From assembly GCF_900110855.1 (NCBI RefSeq), contig NZ_FOFA01000010.1:139652-203651 (forward strand): DNA of 64,000 nt, read 5' to 3'. The DNA comes from Microlunatus flavus. GTDB lineage: Bacteria; Actinomycetota; Actinomycetes; Propionibacteriales; Propionibacteriaceae. The translations under genes and the position numbers were made by a program. Each line of letters begins with the position of its first letter. Within the stretch, counting starts at the first letter, position 1. The notes under the pieces are model-generated. The model saw only the letters and a list, made by a program, of their open reading frames with translations, was not told where the DNA came from and searched no databases. This document shows, in pieces, positions 52,656 to 60,379 of this stretch.

Positions 52656-53690
52656 ATGACCGGACGACAGGTGCTCCTGCTGGGGAGCCTGCCCGCGCAG
52701 GACGCGGACGACGCGATGGGCATGGCGGCGCGCCTCCTGGGCGGGCGGCTGCGGGCGATGCCGGACGGGGAGACGGGCACGGCGCGGAAGGACTGGCTCG
52801 CCGGTCTCTGCGACGAGCAGCACGGGCACCCCGACCTGGAGGTCGTGCGGCCGGGCGCGTGGCGCGACTACGACGACGTGCCGCGGCTGCGGGTCCGGCG
52901 GGGCCACCGCCTCTACGGAACGAACCTCGACTACGGCCACGCCGAGGCCGCGCGCGAGAGCCTGCCCGCGCTGCAGCGGGTGCGCGAGCAGCTCGGGCGC
53001 CCGGACCTGCCGTTCCAGGCGAGCGTCCCGGGCGACTTCGACACCGCCTTCTTCACCCTCGGACCGGTCGACGGCCTGCGCAACCTGCGCGCGTTCACCG
53101 AGATGACCCTGCGCGAGGTGCGCGAGGTCAAGGAGACGGCCGGCGACGACACCGTCTTCCAGATCGAGGTTCCGGTCGAGCTCGTCATGATGATCAAGGC
53201 ACCCGCCCGCGTACGGCCGGTCGTCGCCTCCCGTCTCGCCGAGGGCATCCTGCGGATCGCGCGGAACAGCCCGGCCGGGACGCGGTTCGGGGTGCACCTG
53301 TGCGTCGGCGATCTCAACAACCGCCCGCTCGCGGAGATGGAGGACGTCTCGCCGCTCGTCCTCCTCGCCAACGCCGTCACGCGTCGCTGGCCGGAGGGAC
53401 GGCCGCTGCTCTACGTCCACGCGCCGCTCGCGGCGGCGGACCAGCCTGCCCCGGTGCGGGCGGACTACTACGCCCCGCTGCGGGACCTCGAGCTGCCGGT
53501 GGGCGTCGACCTCGTGGCGGGGTTCGTCCACGAGCGCCAGGACCTGGCCGACCAGCGCCGGATCCGCGACCAGGTGGACGACCTCGTCGGCCTCCAGGTC
53601 GACGTGGCGGCCGCGTGCGGGCTGGGCCGGCGCACCCGCGAGGCCGCCGAGCGCAACCTCGCGCAGGCCGCCGCGCTGGCGGAGGACTGA
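52656..53690 (+). CDS. UROD/MetE-like TIM-barrel protein
   Basis: A 344-residue protein, opening VLLLGSLPAQDADDAMGMAARLLGGRLRAMPDGETG, with PFQASVPGDFDTAFF, then EIEVP-type and GVHLCVGDLN segments. These resemble the C-terminal barrel of cobalamin-independent methionine synthase and the broader UROD/MetE-like family, but it lacks most of the zinc-site Cys residues: only GVHLCVGD and AACGLGRRT remain near the expected positions. Methyl transfer to some thiol is possible. The stop overlaps the next gene's ATG by one base (TGATG). Confidence 0.78.
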   Translation: MTGRQVLLLGSLPAQDADDAMGMAARLLGGRLRAMPDGETGTARKDWLAGLCDEQHGHPDLEVVRPGAWRDYDDVPRLRVRRGHRLYGTNLDYGHAEAARESLPALQRVREQLGRPDLPFQASVPGDFDTAFFTLGPVDGLRNLRAFTEMTLREVREVKETAGDDTVFQIEVPVELVMMIKAPARVRPVVASRLAEGILRIARNSPAGTRFGVHLCVGDLNNRPLAEMEDVSPLVLLANAVTRRWPEGRPLLYVHAPLAAADQPAPVRADYYAPLRDLELPVGVDLVAGFVHERQDLADQRRIRDQVDDLVGLQVDVAAACGLGRRTREAAERNLAQAAALAED

Positions 53691-54817
53691 TGAGGATCAC
53701 GGGCTTCCGCGTCGTCCCGACGGTCCTCGACTGGGGCCGCCGGATCGGTGACGTCAACGGGGTCATGCCGGGCGACGAGACCCCGGCGACCGTCGTCCTC
53801 ATCGACACCGACGAGGGCCTCACCGGCGTCGCGATCGGTCAGGGAACCCTCGTCGACGCGGTGTTCCCGGCTGTCGAGGGCGAGGACCCGCGGTCGGTGA
53901 GCACCCTGTACGACCGGATGCTGGCCTGGACGTTCAAGGCCGGCCACGCAGGGACGGTGTTCGCCGCCATCGGGACGCTCGACGCGGCGCTCTGGGACCT
54001 CAAGGCCAAGGCCGCCGGGGAACCGTTGTGGCGGCTGCTCGGCGGCCGCGACCGGGCGGTGCGCGGCTACGCGTCGGGACTGGACGCCGGCCTGGAAGAC
54101 GACGCGCTGCACCGCCTCTACACCGGCTTCGCCGAGGCGGGCTTCACGGGCGCCAAGCTGAAGGGCGGGCTCGACCTCGACGACGACCGGCGCCGGCTCG
54201 CGGTGGTGCGCGACGCGCTGGGGGTGGACCACCCCGTGCTCGCCCTCGACGCGAACGAGAGCTGGAACCCCAAGCAGGCCGTGCGCTACGTGAGCGCGCT
54301 CGAGCAGGAGATCGACCTGGCCTGGGTGGAGGAGCCCGTACGCCGCTGGGACGCCGAGGGGCTGGCGACGGTCTCGCGCCAGGTCCGCGCGGCGGTCGCG
54401 ACCGGGGAGAACCTCACCGGCCTCGAGCAGTACGTCCCGCTCCTCCGTGCCGGCGCCGTCGACCTCGTGCAGGCCGCCGGTGGGTGGGGCGTGACCCACT
54501 TCCTCCGCGTCGCCACCCTGGCGGCCGCGCACGACCTGCCCGTGAGCCCGGTCGGGTTCTTCGGCCACCTCGCCGCCGCGGCCACGGCCGTGCCCAACCA
54601 CGCGTTCACCGAGGTGCAGGGCTTCACGCTGCCCGCCGGCGTGAGCGCCGACTGGGACGTCGACGACGGCCGCATCCTGCTCGGCACCGCACCCGGCAAC
54701 GGCCTGAGCTTCGACGAGGCGGGCGTCCGTGCGCCGCTGGCGGTCGAGGCGCTGCCGGCCGACGGCCCGCACGTCCGTCCCGCCGACGCGGGGCTGCGGT
54801 TCGGCCTGCACGGCTGA
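53690..54817 (+). CDS. Mandelate racemase/muconate-lactonizing enzyme family protein
   Basis: A 375-residue enolase-superfamily enzyme. The catalytic set is visible: Lys156-x-Lys158 in GAKLKGG, metal ligands Asp187 (ALDANESW), Glu214 (WVEEPV) and Glu240 (TGENL), and a C-terminal His293 in VGFFGH as second base. It abstracts a proton alpha to a carboxylate, as a racemase or acid-sugar dehydratase. It is coupled to the UROD/MetE-like gene (1-nt overlap); the reaction cannot be named from sequence. Confidence 0.92.
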   Translation: MRITGFRVVPTVLDWGRRIGDVNGVMPGDETPATVVLIDTDEGLTGVAIGQGTLVDAVFPAVEGEDPRSVSTLYDRMLAWTFKAGHAGTVFAAIGTLDAALWDLKAKAAGEPLWRLLGGRDRAVRGYASGLDAGLEDDALHRLYTGFAEAGFTGAKLKGGLDLDDDRRRLAVVRDALGVDHPVLALDANESWNPKQAVRYVSALEQEIDLAWVEEPVRRWDAEGLATVSRQVRAAVATGENLTGLEQYVPLLRAGAVDLVQAAGGWGVTHFLRVATLAAAHDLPVSPVGFFGHLAAAATAVPNHAFTEVQGFTLPAGVSADWDVDDGRILLGTAPGNGLSFDEAGVRAPLAVEALPADGPHVRPADAGLRFGLHG

Positions 54818-54897
54818 CGCGAGCGTGGGCGGCCGCCATAGGGCAACTTCCCGGGAGCCGGTCCAGGGCCGGCCAGGGTCGACGGCAGGATGTCGCC

Positions 54898-56568
54898 GTG
54901 CACATCGAGGTCGAGCCGGACGAGTGGTGGTGGGGCGGCGCGGTCGCCGACGGGACGCGGATGCCGTTCGGCGCCGAACCGCACCGGCGCGAGCTCGCGA
55001 CGAACGCCGGGTTCCTCGACGACCCGACCGGCGGCGCGAACCAGTCCGCCCCCCTGCTCGTCTCCAGCCACGGCCGGTACGTCTGGTCCGACGAACCGTT
55101 CACGTTCGCCTTCGACGGTGCGGGCGGGCTGGAGGTGGACGAGGCTGCAGCCCTTCGACAGGCTCAGGGAGCGTCGTCGGCAGAGGCTCAGGGAGCGTCG
55201 TCGGGAGGGGCTCAGGGAGCGTCGTCGGCAGAGGCTCAGGGAGCGTCGTCGGGAGGGGCTCAGGGGGCGTCGTCGGGAGAGGGTCAGGGGGCGTCGCTCG
55301 CGGACGCGTTCCGGGAGGCGGCGCGCGAGCACTTCCCGGCGAGCGGGCGGACGCCGGACCGGCTGATGTTCAGCGCGCCGCAGTACAACACCTGGATCGA
55401 GATGCCGTACCTCCCGACGCAGGAGGGCGTGCTCGCGTACGCGCGGGGGGTGCTCGACGCCGGCTTCCCGCCCGGGCTGCTGATGATCGACGACCGGTGG
55501 TCGGAGGACTACGGCGACTGGCGCTTCGACCCGACGCGCTTCGGTGACCCGGCCGCGATGACCGCCCAGCTGCACGACTGGGGCTTCGCCGTCATGGTCT
55601 GGCTGGTCCCCTTCGTCAGCCCGGACAGCGCGAACTCGCGCTTCCTGGCCGGGAAGGGCTGGCTCGTCCGTGACCCGGACGGCCGGCCCGCGGTCCGCGA
55701 GTGGTGGAACGGCTTCAGCACCGTCCTCGACCTCACCCACCCCGACGCGGTCGGCTGGCTCCGCGACCGCCTCGGCGAGCTGCGGGAGGCGTACGGGGTC
55801 GACGGCTTCAAGCTGGACGCCGGCGACCTGCGCGACTACCGCAGCACCGACGCCACGCACGCCGGGACCGGCCCGCTGGTGCCGACCCAGCAGACAGAGG
55901 CGTGGGCGCGGTTCGCCGCCGAGCTTGAGTTCAACGAGCTGCGGGCCTGCTGGCGGGCCGGCGGCCAGCCGCTCGCCCAGCGCCTGCACGACAAGCAGCC
56001 GACCTGGGGCACGGACGGGCTGGGCTCGCTCATCCCCGAGGTCGTGGCGCAGGGCCTGATCGGGCACGCCTTCGGCTGCCCGGACATGGTCGGCGGCGGC
56101 GAGCTGGGCGGGTTCGGCGGGGAGTTCGGCAGCGGTCACGCGCTGGACCAGGAGCTGTTCGTGCGGTGGGCGCAGGCGTCGGTGCTGATGCCGATGGTGC
56201 AGTTCTCGCTCGCGCCGTGGCGCGTCCTCGACGCCGAGCACCTGCGCCGCGTGCGCGAGGCGCTCGCCCTGCGGGAGCGGCTGCTGCCCGAGATCCTCGC
56301 CCTGGTCGAGGACGCCGCCACCACCGGCGACCCGGTCCTGCGCCCGCTGGCCTTCCACCACCCTGGCTACGAGCGGGTCGGCGACGAGTTCCTGCTCGGG
56401 GAGGACCTGCTCGTGGCGCCGGTGCTGGAGCCCGGCGCCCGGCGGCGGCACGTCCGGCTCCCGCCCGGGCGCTGGCAGGCCGAGGACGGTCTGGTCGTCG
56501 ACGGTCCCGCCGAGCTCGACGTCGAGGTCGACCTGGGCTCGCTGCCGTGGTGGCGCCGGGTCGGATGA
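54898..56568 (+). CDS. Glycoside hydrolase family 31 with repeat-derived linker
   Basis: A 556-residue protein. After a short N-terminal beta domain (1-82) comes a low-complexity run (about 85-136) of AQGASS(A/G)(E/G) octapeptides, then the GH31 barrel: NTWIEMPYLPTQEGVLAYA, GFPPGLLMIDDRWSEDYGDW, nucleophile Asp307 in GFKLDAGD and likely acid/base Asp396 in CPDMVGGGE, ending in a beta-sandwich. No signal peptide. GH31 enzymes act on alpha-linked glycosides; specificity open. GTG 54898 follows CAGGAT by 6 nt. The stop overlaps the M23 start (ATGA). Confidence 0.9.
   Translation: MHIEVEPDEWWWGGAVADGTRMPFGAEPHRRELATNAGFLDDPTGGANQSAPLLVSSHGRYVWSDEPFTFAFDGAGGLEVDEAAALRQAQGASSAEAQGASSGGAQGASSAEAQGASSGGAQGASSGEGQGASLADAFREAAREHFPASGRTPDRLMFSAPQYNTWIEMPYLPTQEGVLAYARGVLDAGFPPGLLMIDDRWSEDYGDWRFDPTRFGDPAAMTAQLHDWGFAVMVWLVPFVSPDSANSRFLAGKGWLVRDPDGRPAVREWWNGFSTVLDLTHPDAVGWLRDRLGELREAYGVDGFKLDAGDLRDYRSTDATHAGTGPLVPTQQTEAWARFAAELEFNELRACWRAGGQPLAQRLHDKQPTWGTDGLGSLIPEVVAQGLIGHAFGCPDMVGGGELGGFGGEFGSGHALDQELFVRWAQASVLMPMVQFSLAPWRVLDAEHLRRVREALALRERLLPEILALVEDAATTGDPVLRPLAFHHPGYERVGDEFLLGEDLLVAPVLEPGARRRHVRLPPGRWQAEDGLVVDGPAELDVEVDLGSLPWWRRVG
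55151..55305 (+). repeat. In-frame 24-bp tandem array inside the GH31 gene
   Basis: It begins with the full intergenic core CCCTTCGACAGGCTCAGGG at 55151, then six 24-bp units starting at 55162, 55186, 55210, 55234, 55258 and 55282. Each reads GCTCAGGGAGCGTCGTCGG plus five bases. Units alternate between an ...CAGAG and a ...GAGGG ending, giving a 48-bp higher-order period. Confidence 0.93.
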
Positions 56569-57236
56569 CGTCGGGCGTCGTGCTGCCGCTGCCCTTCACC
56601 GGCCGCTGGCTCGTGCAGAACAGCCCCGCCCGACGGGTCCCGAGCCACGGCACCGACCTGCTCGGCAGCACGTACGCGATCGACTTCGTCGGGGTCGGCC
56701 CCGGGCGGGCGACCGCCGACCGCGTCGACTGGCGCACGGTGCTCGCGACGGAGCCGAACGAGCGGTTCTTCGGGTTCGGTCGGCCGGTGCTCGCGCCGGT
56801 CGGGGGTGAGGTCGTGGCGTCCCACGACGGCGAGGCCGACCACGCGGCGAGGCGCGGCGTCAGCGCGTTCCCCTACCTCTGGACCCAGGCCGCGCGGGCT
56901 CGGCAGGGACCGGCGGCACTGGCCGGCAACCACGTCGGCATCGCCCTGCCCGGCGGGCGGGCCTTCGTGTTCCTCGTGCACCTGCGACAGGGGTCCGTAC
57001 GGGTCCAGGTCGGCGAGCGCGTACGCCTCGACGACGTCGTCGGCCTCTGCGGCAGCTCGGGCAACAGCACGCAGCCGCACGTGCACCTGCAGGTCAACGA
57101 CGGGCTCGACGTCACCCGTTCCCAGGGCGTGCCGGTCACGTTCCGCGACTTCCGCGAGGAGCCGCGTCGCGGTCCTGGCCTGGACCGGCGGCAGGGTCTG
57201 CCGGCCGACGGTTCGGCGGTCGAGCGTCTCGGCTGA
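56565..57236 (+). CDS. M23 (LytM-type) metallopeptidase-like protein
   Basis: A 223-residue protein with the M23 fold: SHGTDLLGSTYAIDFVGV (first zinc His/Asp region), VLAPVGGEVVASHDG, NHVGIAL, and the HxH motif HVHLQVND near the C-terminus. M23 peptidases cleave peptidoglycan cross-bridges with zinc. No signal peptide is seen, which is unusual for a wall enzyme. Its ATG overlaps the GH31 stop by 4 nt, so the two are made together, perhaps acting on the same glycan or glycopeptide. Confidence 0.82.
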   Translation: MTSGVVLPLPFTGRWLVQNSPARRVPSHGTDLLGSTYAIDFVGVGPGRATADRVDWRTVLATEPNERFFGFGRPVLAPVGGEVVASHDGEADHAARRGVSAFPYLWTQAARARQGPAALAGNHVGIALPGGRAFVFLVHLRQGSVRVQVGERVRLDDVVGLCGSSGNSTQPHVHLQVNDGLDVTRSQGVPVTFRDFREEPRRGPGLDRRQGLPADGSAVERLG

Positions 57237-57307
57237 GGTCGACCCGGGCGCTCCTTCGGCGGGCTAAGCACAGCCCGTCAGGCCCGTGGAGCGGCTAGCG
57301 TTCCGCC

Positions 57308-57337
57308 ATGATCGAGCGAGCGGCACCCGGCCGATGA
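57308..57337 (+). CDS. Leaderless 9-codon upstream ORF coupled to the DUF808 gene
   Basis: TAGCGT (57296-57301) is followed after 6 nt by ATG 57308. The reading frame MIERAAPGR ends at TGA 57335-57337, which overlaps the DUF808 ATG at 57334 (ATGA). The spacing fits a leaderless transcript whose ribosomes end exactly on the real gene's start. This matches the arrangement at 29921-30010. Confidence 0.5.
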   Translation: MIERAAPGR

Positions 57338-58278
57338 GCGGCGGCCTGGCGGCCCTGCTGGACGACGTGGCCGCGCTGGCCCGGATGGCCGCAGCCTCCG
57401 TGGACGACGTCGGGGCGGCGGCCGGCCGCGCGAGCGCCAAGGCCGCGGGCGTGGTGGTCGACGACACCGCGGTCACCCCGCGCTACGTCACCGGCTTCAC
57501 CGCCGACCGCGAGCTGCCGATGATCAGGAAGATCGCGCTCGGCTCGCTGCGCAACAAGCTGGTGATCATCCTCCCGGCCATCCTGCTGCTGAGCCAGTTC
57601 CTGCCAAGGGCGCTGACGCCGATCCTCATGGTCGGCGGCGTCTACCTCTCCTTCGAGGGCGCGGAGAAGATCTGGGAGAAGGTCAGCGGCCACCACCCGG
57701 CGAAGGAGGAGACGCCCGCGTCCGCGCAGGGGCCCGACCAGGAGAAGGCGATGGTCAGCGGGGCCATCCGCACCGACTTCATCCTGTCCGCCGAGATCAT
57801 GGTCATCTCGCTCAACGAGGTGGCCGAGGAGGGCCTGCTGGCGCGGGCGGTGATCCTCGTCGTCGTCGGCATCGCCATCACCGCGCTCGTGTACGGCGTG
57901 GTCGCGCTGATCGTCAAGATGGACGACGTCGGCCTGCACCTCACCCGTCGCCCGTCGGAGTCTGCCCGCCGGGTCGGGGACCTGCTGGTGCGCGGCATGC
58001 CCAAGCTCCTGGCCGTGCTCTCGACGGTGGGCATGATCGCCATGCTCTGGGTCGGCGGCCACATCCTGCTGGTCGGCGCCGACGAGCTCGGGTGGCACGG
58101 CCCGTACGCGCTCGTGCACCACGCCGAGGAGGCCGTGCACGGCGTGCCCGGCGTCGGCGGGGTGCTCGCCTGGCTCGTCAACACGCTCGCCTCGGCCGTC
58201 ATCGGCGTCGTCGTGGGGGCCGTGGTCGTGGGGGTCCTGCACCTCCTCCCGAAGCGCAAGGGCGCCGAGCAGCACTAG
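57334..58278 (+). CDS. DUF808 membrane protein (YedI-like)
   Basis: A 314-residue inner-membrane protein: SGGLAALLDDVAALARMAAASVDDV at the N-terminus is the DUF808 hallmark, followed by KAAGVVVDDTAVTPRYVTGFTADRELPMIRKIALGSLRNK and about six helices. The family (E. coli YedI) has no assigned function. ATG 57334 is preferred because the conserved N-terminus begins there and it overlaps a tiny leaderless ORF; an in-frame GTG at 57286 would precede the -10 box. Confidence 0.9.
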   Translation: MSGGLAALLDDVAALARMAAASVDDVGAAAGRASAKAAGVVVDDTAVTPRYVTGFTADRELPMIRKIALGSLRNKLVIILPAILLLSQFLPRALTPILMVGGVYLSFEGAEKIWEKVSGHHPAKEETPASAQGPDQEKAMVSGAIRTDFILSAEIMVISLNEVAEEGLLARAVILVVVGIAITALVYGVVALIVKMDDVGLHLTRRPSESARRVGDLLVRGMPKLLAVLSTVGMIAMLWVGGHILLVGADELGWHGPYALVHHAEEAVHGVPGVGGVLAWLVNTLASAVIGVVVGAVVVGVLHLLPKRKGAEQH

Positions 58279-58332
58279 TGGGTGGCGCTGCCCGCGGTTC
58301 CAAGGGTGCTTGATGCGCCGACCTCTTCGAGG

Positions 58333-58444
58333 CCCTTCGACAGGCTCAGGGAGCGTTCGACCCTTCGACAGGCTCAAGGAGCGTTCGGCCCTTCGACAGG
58401 CTCAGGGGCCGTTCGGCCTCTCGACAGGCTCGGGAGCGTTCGGG
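58333..58444. repeat. 28-bp tandem array of the intergenic repeat
   Basis: Four units start at 58333, 58361, 58389 and 58417, an exact 28-bp period, each CCCTTCGACAGGCTCAGG plus a variable GAGCGTTCG(A/G) tail; the fourth has CCTCTCGAC. The array is preceded by CCTCTTCGAGG. It fills the gap between convergent DUF808 and MarR genes. Confidence 0.92.
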
Positions 58445-58445
58445 C

Positions 58446-58865
58446 TCAGGGAACCTCGGCGCCGTTCGCCAGGGTCAGCAGGGTGTGCAGCTGCTCGAGC
58501 TGCGCGGGGGTCAGCCCGCCGAAGGACTCCTGCAAGACGCCGTCGAGGACGTCGCTGCCCGCCCGACGCGCCTCGTCGCCGCGCTCGGTGATGCGGTGCC
58601 GCACCGCACGGCCGGCACCGGCCACCCGCTCGAGGAGCTCCCGGTCGACCATCCGCCCGGCGAGCGCCCCCATCGACTGGTCGGTCTGGAACGTCAGCTG
58701 CGCCAGCTCGTGGAGCGACGCCTCAGGCCGCTCGTGGAGGTGCCGGAGCACGTCCCACTGCACCAGTGACAGCCCGACCGCGGCCAGCCGGGCGTTGGCG
58801 GTCCGGTGGTGGCGCCACTGCAGCCGCTTGACGGCGAGACCGACCTCCTGGAGCGACGCGGGCAC
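58446..58865 (-). CDS. MarR-family transcriptional regulator
   Basis: A 139-residue winged-helix protein: LAVKRLQWRHHRTANARLAAVGLSLVQWDVLRHL, HTH ASLHELAQLTFQTDQSMGALAGRMVDRELLERV and wing AVRHRITERGDE. GTG 58865 is preferred over GTG 58874 because TAGAGT (minus strand, 58878-58873) overlaps the upstream codon and lies 7 nt before 58865, giving a leaderless start. It is divergent from an alpha/beta hydrolase with a palindrome between them and probably represses both. Confidence 0.88.
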   Translation of the reverse strand: MPASLQEVGLAVKRLQWRHHRTANARLAAVGLSLVQWDVLRHLHERPEASLHELAQLTFQTDQSMGALAGRMVDRELLERVAGAGRAVRHRITERGDEARRAGSDVLDGVLQESFGGLTPAQLEQLHTLLTLANGAEVP

Positions 58866-58905
58866 GAACAGCACTCTACGGGTTCGACGAAGGACCCTGA
58901 TATAA

Positions 58906-58925
58906 GGTTCCTTAGGTAAAGGACC
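58906..58925. promoter_or_regulatory. Candidate MarR operator
   Basis: GGTTCCTTAGGTAAAGGACC is a 20-bp imperfect palindrome (14 of 20 positions symmetric) in an AT-rich patch between the divergent MarR and hydrolase genes, just upstream of the hydrolase AGGAG site. Confidence 0.55.
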
Positions 58926-58936
58926 TGAGGAGAACC

Positions 58937-59740
58937 ATGGACGTGCAGACCAGCCCCACCCGGACCACCTACGAGCTGACCGTCGAGGGCGTCGGCCGTG
59001 TGCCCCTGACCGTCGACGAGCAGGGCGAGGGGCGGCCGTTCCTCGTGCTCCACGGCGGCGCCGGGCCGCAGTCGGTAGCGGCCTTCTCCCACCTGCTCGC
59101 GGAACGTCTCGGCGTCCGGGTGCTCACGCCCGTGCACCCCGGGTTCGCGGGCACGCCTCGCCCGGACGCGCTGCACGACGCGCGGGGGCTCGCGGCGGCG
59201 TACGCGGCGCTCGTCGAGCACCTCGACCTCCACGACCTCAGCGTCGTCGGCAACTCCGTCGGCGGCTGGGTCGCCGCCGAGCTCGCCGCCCTGGTCGGCG
59301 GCAGCGCCGGCGCCCACCGCTGGCGCGACCTCACCCTGGTCGGGGCCGTCGGGCTCGAGATCGCCGACCACCGGCCGGCCGACTTCTTCGCGCTGACCCT
59401 CGACGAGGTCGCCGAGCTGAGCTATCACGACCCCGACCGCTTCCGGCTCGACCTCGCCACGCTGCCGCCCGCGGTGCGCGAGGCGATGCCGGGCAACCGC
59501 GCCGCCCTCGCCGTCTACGGAGGCGCGTCGATGACGGACCCGACCCTCGTCGGGCGGCTCGGGCGGATCACGGTCCCGACCCTGGTCGTGGCAGGCGAGG
59601 CGGACCGCATCGTCGACGCCGAGGTCGCGCGGGCGTACGCCGCGCTCATCCCGGGCGCACGGTTCGTGCTCCTGCCCGAGACCGGGCACCTGCCGCAGAT
59701 CGAGTCCCCGGAGGCGCTGCTCTCCCTGCTGGAGGCCTGA
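58937..59740 (+). CDS. Alpha/beta-fold hydrolase
   Basis: A 267-residue serine hydrolase: oxyanion HGGAGP, nucleophile elbow GNSVGG (Ser), acid Asp in VVAGEADRIVD and His in ETGHLPQIESPE. It would cleave an ester or similar bond, or act on a small lactone. ATG 58937 has AGGAG 4-5 nt upstream. Expression is probably controlled by the divergent MarR protein, possibly in response to its substrate. Confidence 0.9.
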   Translation: MDVQTSPTRTTYELTVEGVGRVPLTVDEQGEGRPFLVLHGGAGPQSVAAFSHLLAERLGVRVLTPVHPGFAGTPRPDALHDARGLAAAYAALVEHLDLHDLSVVGNSVGGWVAAELAALVGGSAGAHRWRDLTLVGAVGLEIADHRPADFFALTLDEVAELSYHDPDRFRLDLATLPPAVREAMPGNRAALAVYGGASMTDPTLVGRLGRITVPTLVVAGEADRIVDAEVARAYAALIPGARFVLLPETGHLPQIESPEALLSLLEA

Positions 59741-59790
59741 GGTCGCACGGGCGGCGCGGGGGTTGGAGAGACGCCCACCTCTTCGAGGCC

Positions 59791-59910
59791 CTTCGACAAG
59801 CTCAGGGGGCGTACCCGGCCCTTCGACAAGCTCAGGGGGCGTACCGGGCCCTTCGACGAGATCAGGGGGCGTACCCGGCCCTTCGACGAGATCAGGGAGC
59901 GTCTGCGCCG
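59791..59910. repeat. 30-bp tandem array of the intergenic repeat
   Basis: Four units start at 59791, 59821, 59851 and 59881, an exact 30-bp period. Units 1-2 read CTTCGACAAGCTCAGGGGGC and units 3-4 CTTCGACGAGATCAGGG, each followed by GTACC(C/G)GGCC. It is preceded by CCTCTTCGAGG. It fills most of 59741-60012, where there is no other feature besides the TATGGT -10 box at 59975. Confidence 0.92.
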
Positions 59911-60012
59911 GCGCTCACAGGGAACGTTCCCGTACCGATCGTCGCGCCTCACCGCGCGCCAGACCAGTGCCCGCTATGGTCTGCTGCCATCACCGACCAA
60001 CGGAGGTCCCCG

Positions 60013-60375
60013 ATGGCACGCACGCGACGCCGGCCCAGCACCGGCCAGCAGGGCAAGAGCGACGAGCAGGCGTACGCCGACCTGGCGGCCGATCCCGGCT
60101 TCGCGGAGCTGCGGCGGCGCTACCGCCGCTTCGCCGTGCCGGCGACGGTCGCGTTCCTGGTCTGGTACGTGACCTACGTCGTCTGCAACAACTGGGCGCG
60201 CGGCTTCATGGACACCCCGGTGGTCGGTCACATCAACGTCGCGGTCGTCTTCGGCCTGCTGCAGTTCGTGTCGACCTTCGTCATCGCCGCGCTCTACTCC
60301 CGCCACGCGAGCCGCGAGCTCGACCCGGTGTCGACGCCGCTGCGCGAGCGCTTCGAGTCCGAGACGGGGCGGTGA
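60013..60375 (+). CDS. DUF485 family membrane protein (YjcH-like)
   Basis: A 120-residue protein with two helices (FAVPATVAFLVWYVTYVVCNNWA and INVAVVFGLLQFVSTFVIAALY) and the DUF485 opening FAELRRRYRRF. It matches YjcH, the partner of ActP in acetate uptake operons. CGGAGG lies 7 nt before the ATG. The actP start is 5 nt after its stop, so both are co-translated. Confidence 0.93.
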   Translation: MARTRRRPSTGQQGKSDEQAYADLAADPGFAELRRRYRRFAVPATVAFLVWYVTYVVCNNWARGFMDTPVVGHINVAVVFGLLQFVSTFVIAALYSRHASRELDPVSTPLRERFESETGR

Positions 60376-60379
60376 CCTG

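Noticed and set aside
57286..57333. Longer DUF808 protein starting at GTG 57286
   Set aside because: That start lies before the TAGCGT promoter hexamer and adds residues not resembling the family's conserved N-terminus.
59791..59910. Regular 30-bp repeats resembling a CRISPR array
   Set aside because: The units are contiguous with no unique spacers, belong to the dispersed repeat family, and no cas genes are in the window. The same applies to the 28-bp array at 58333.
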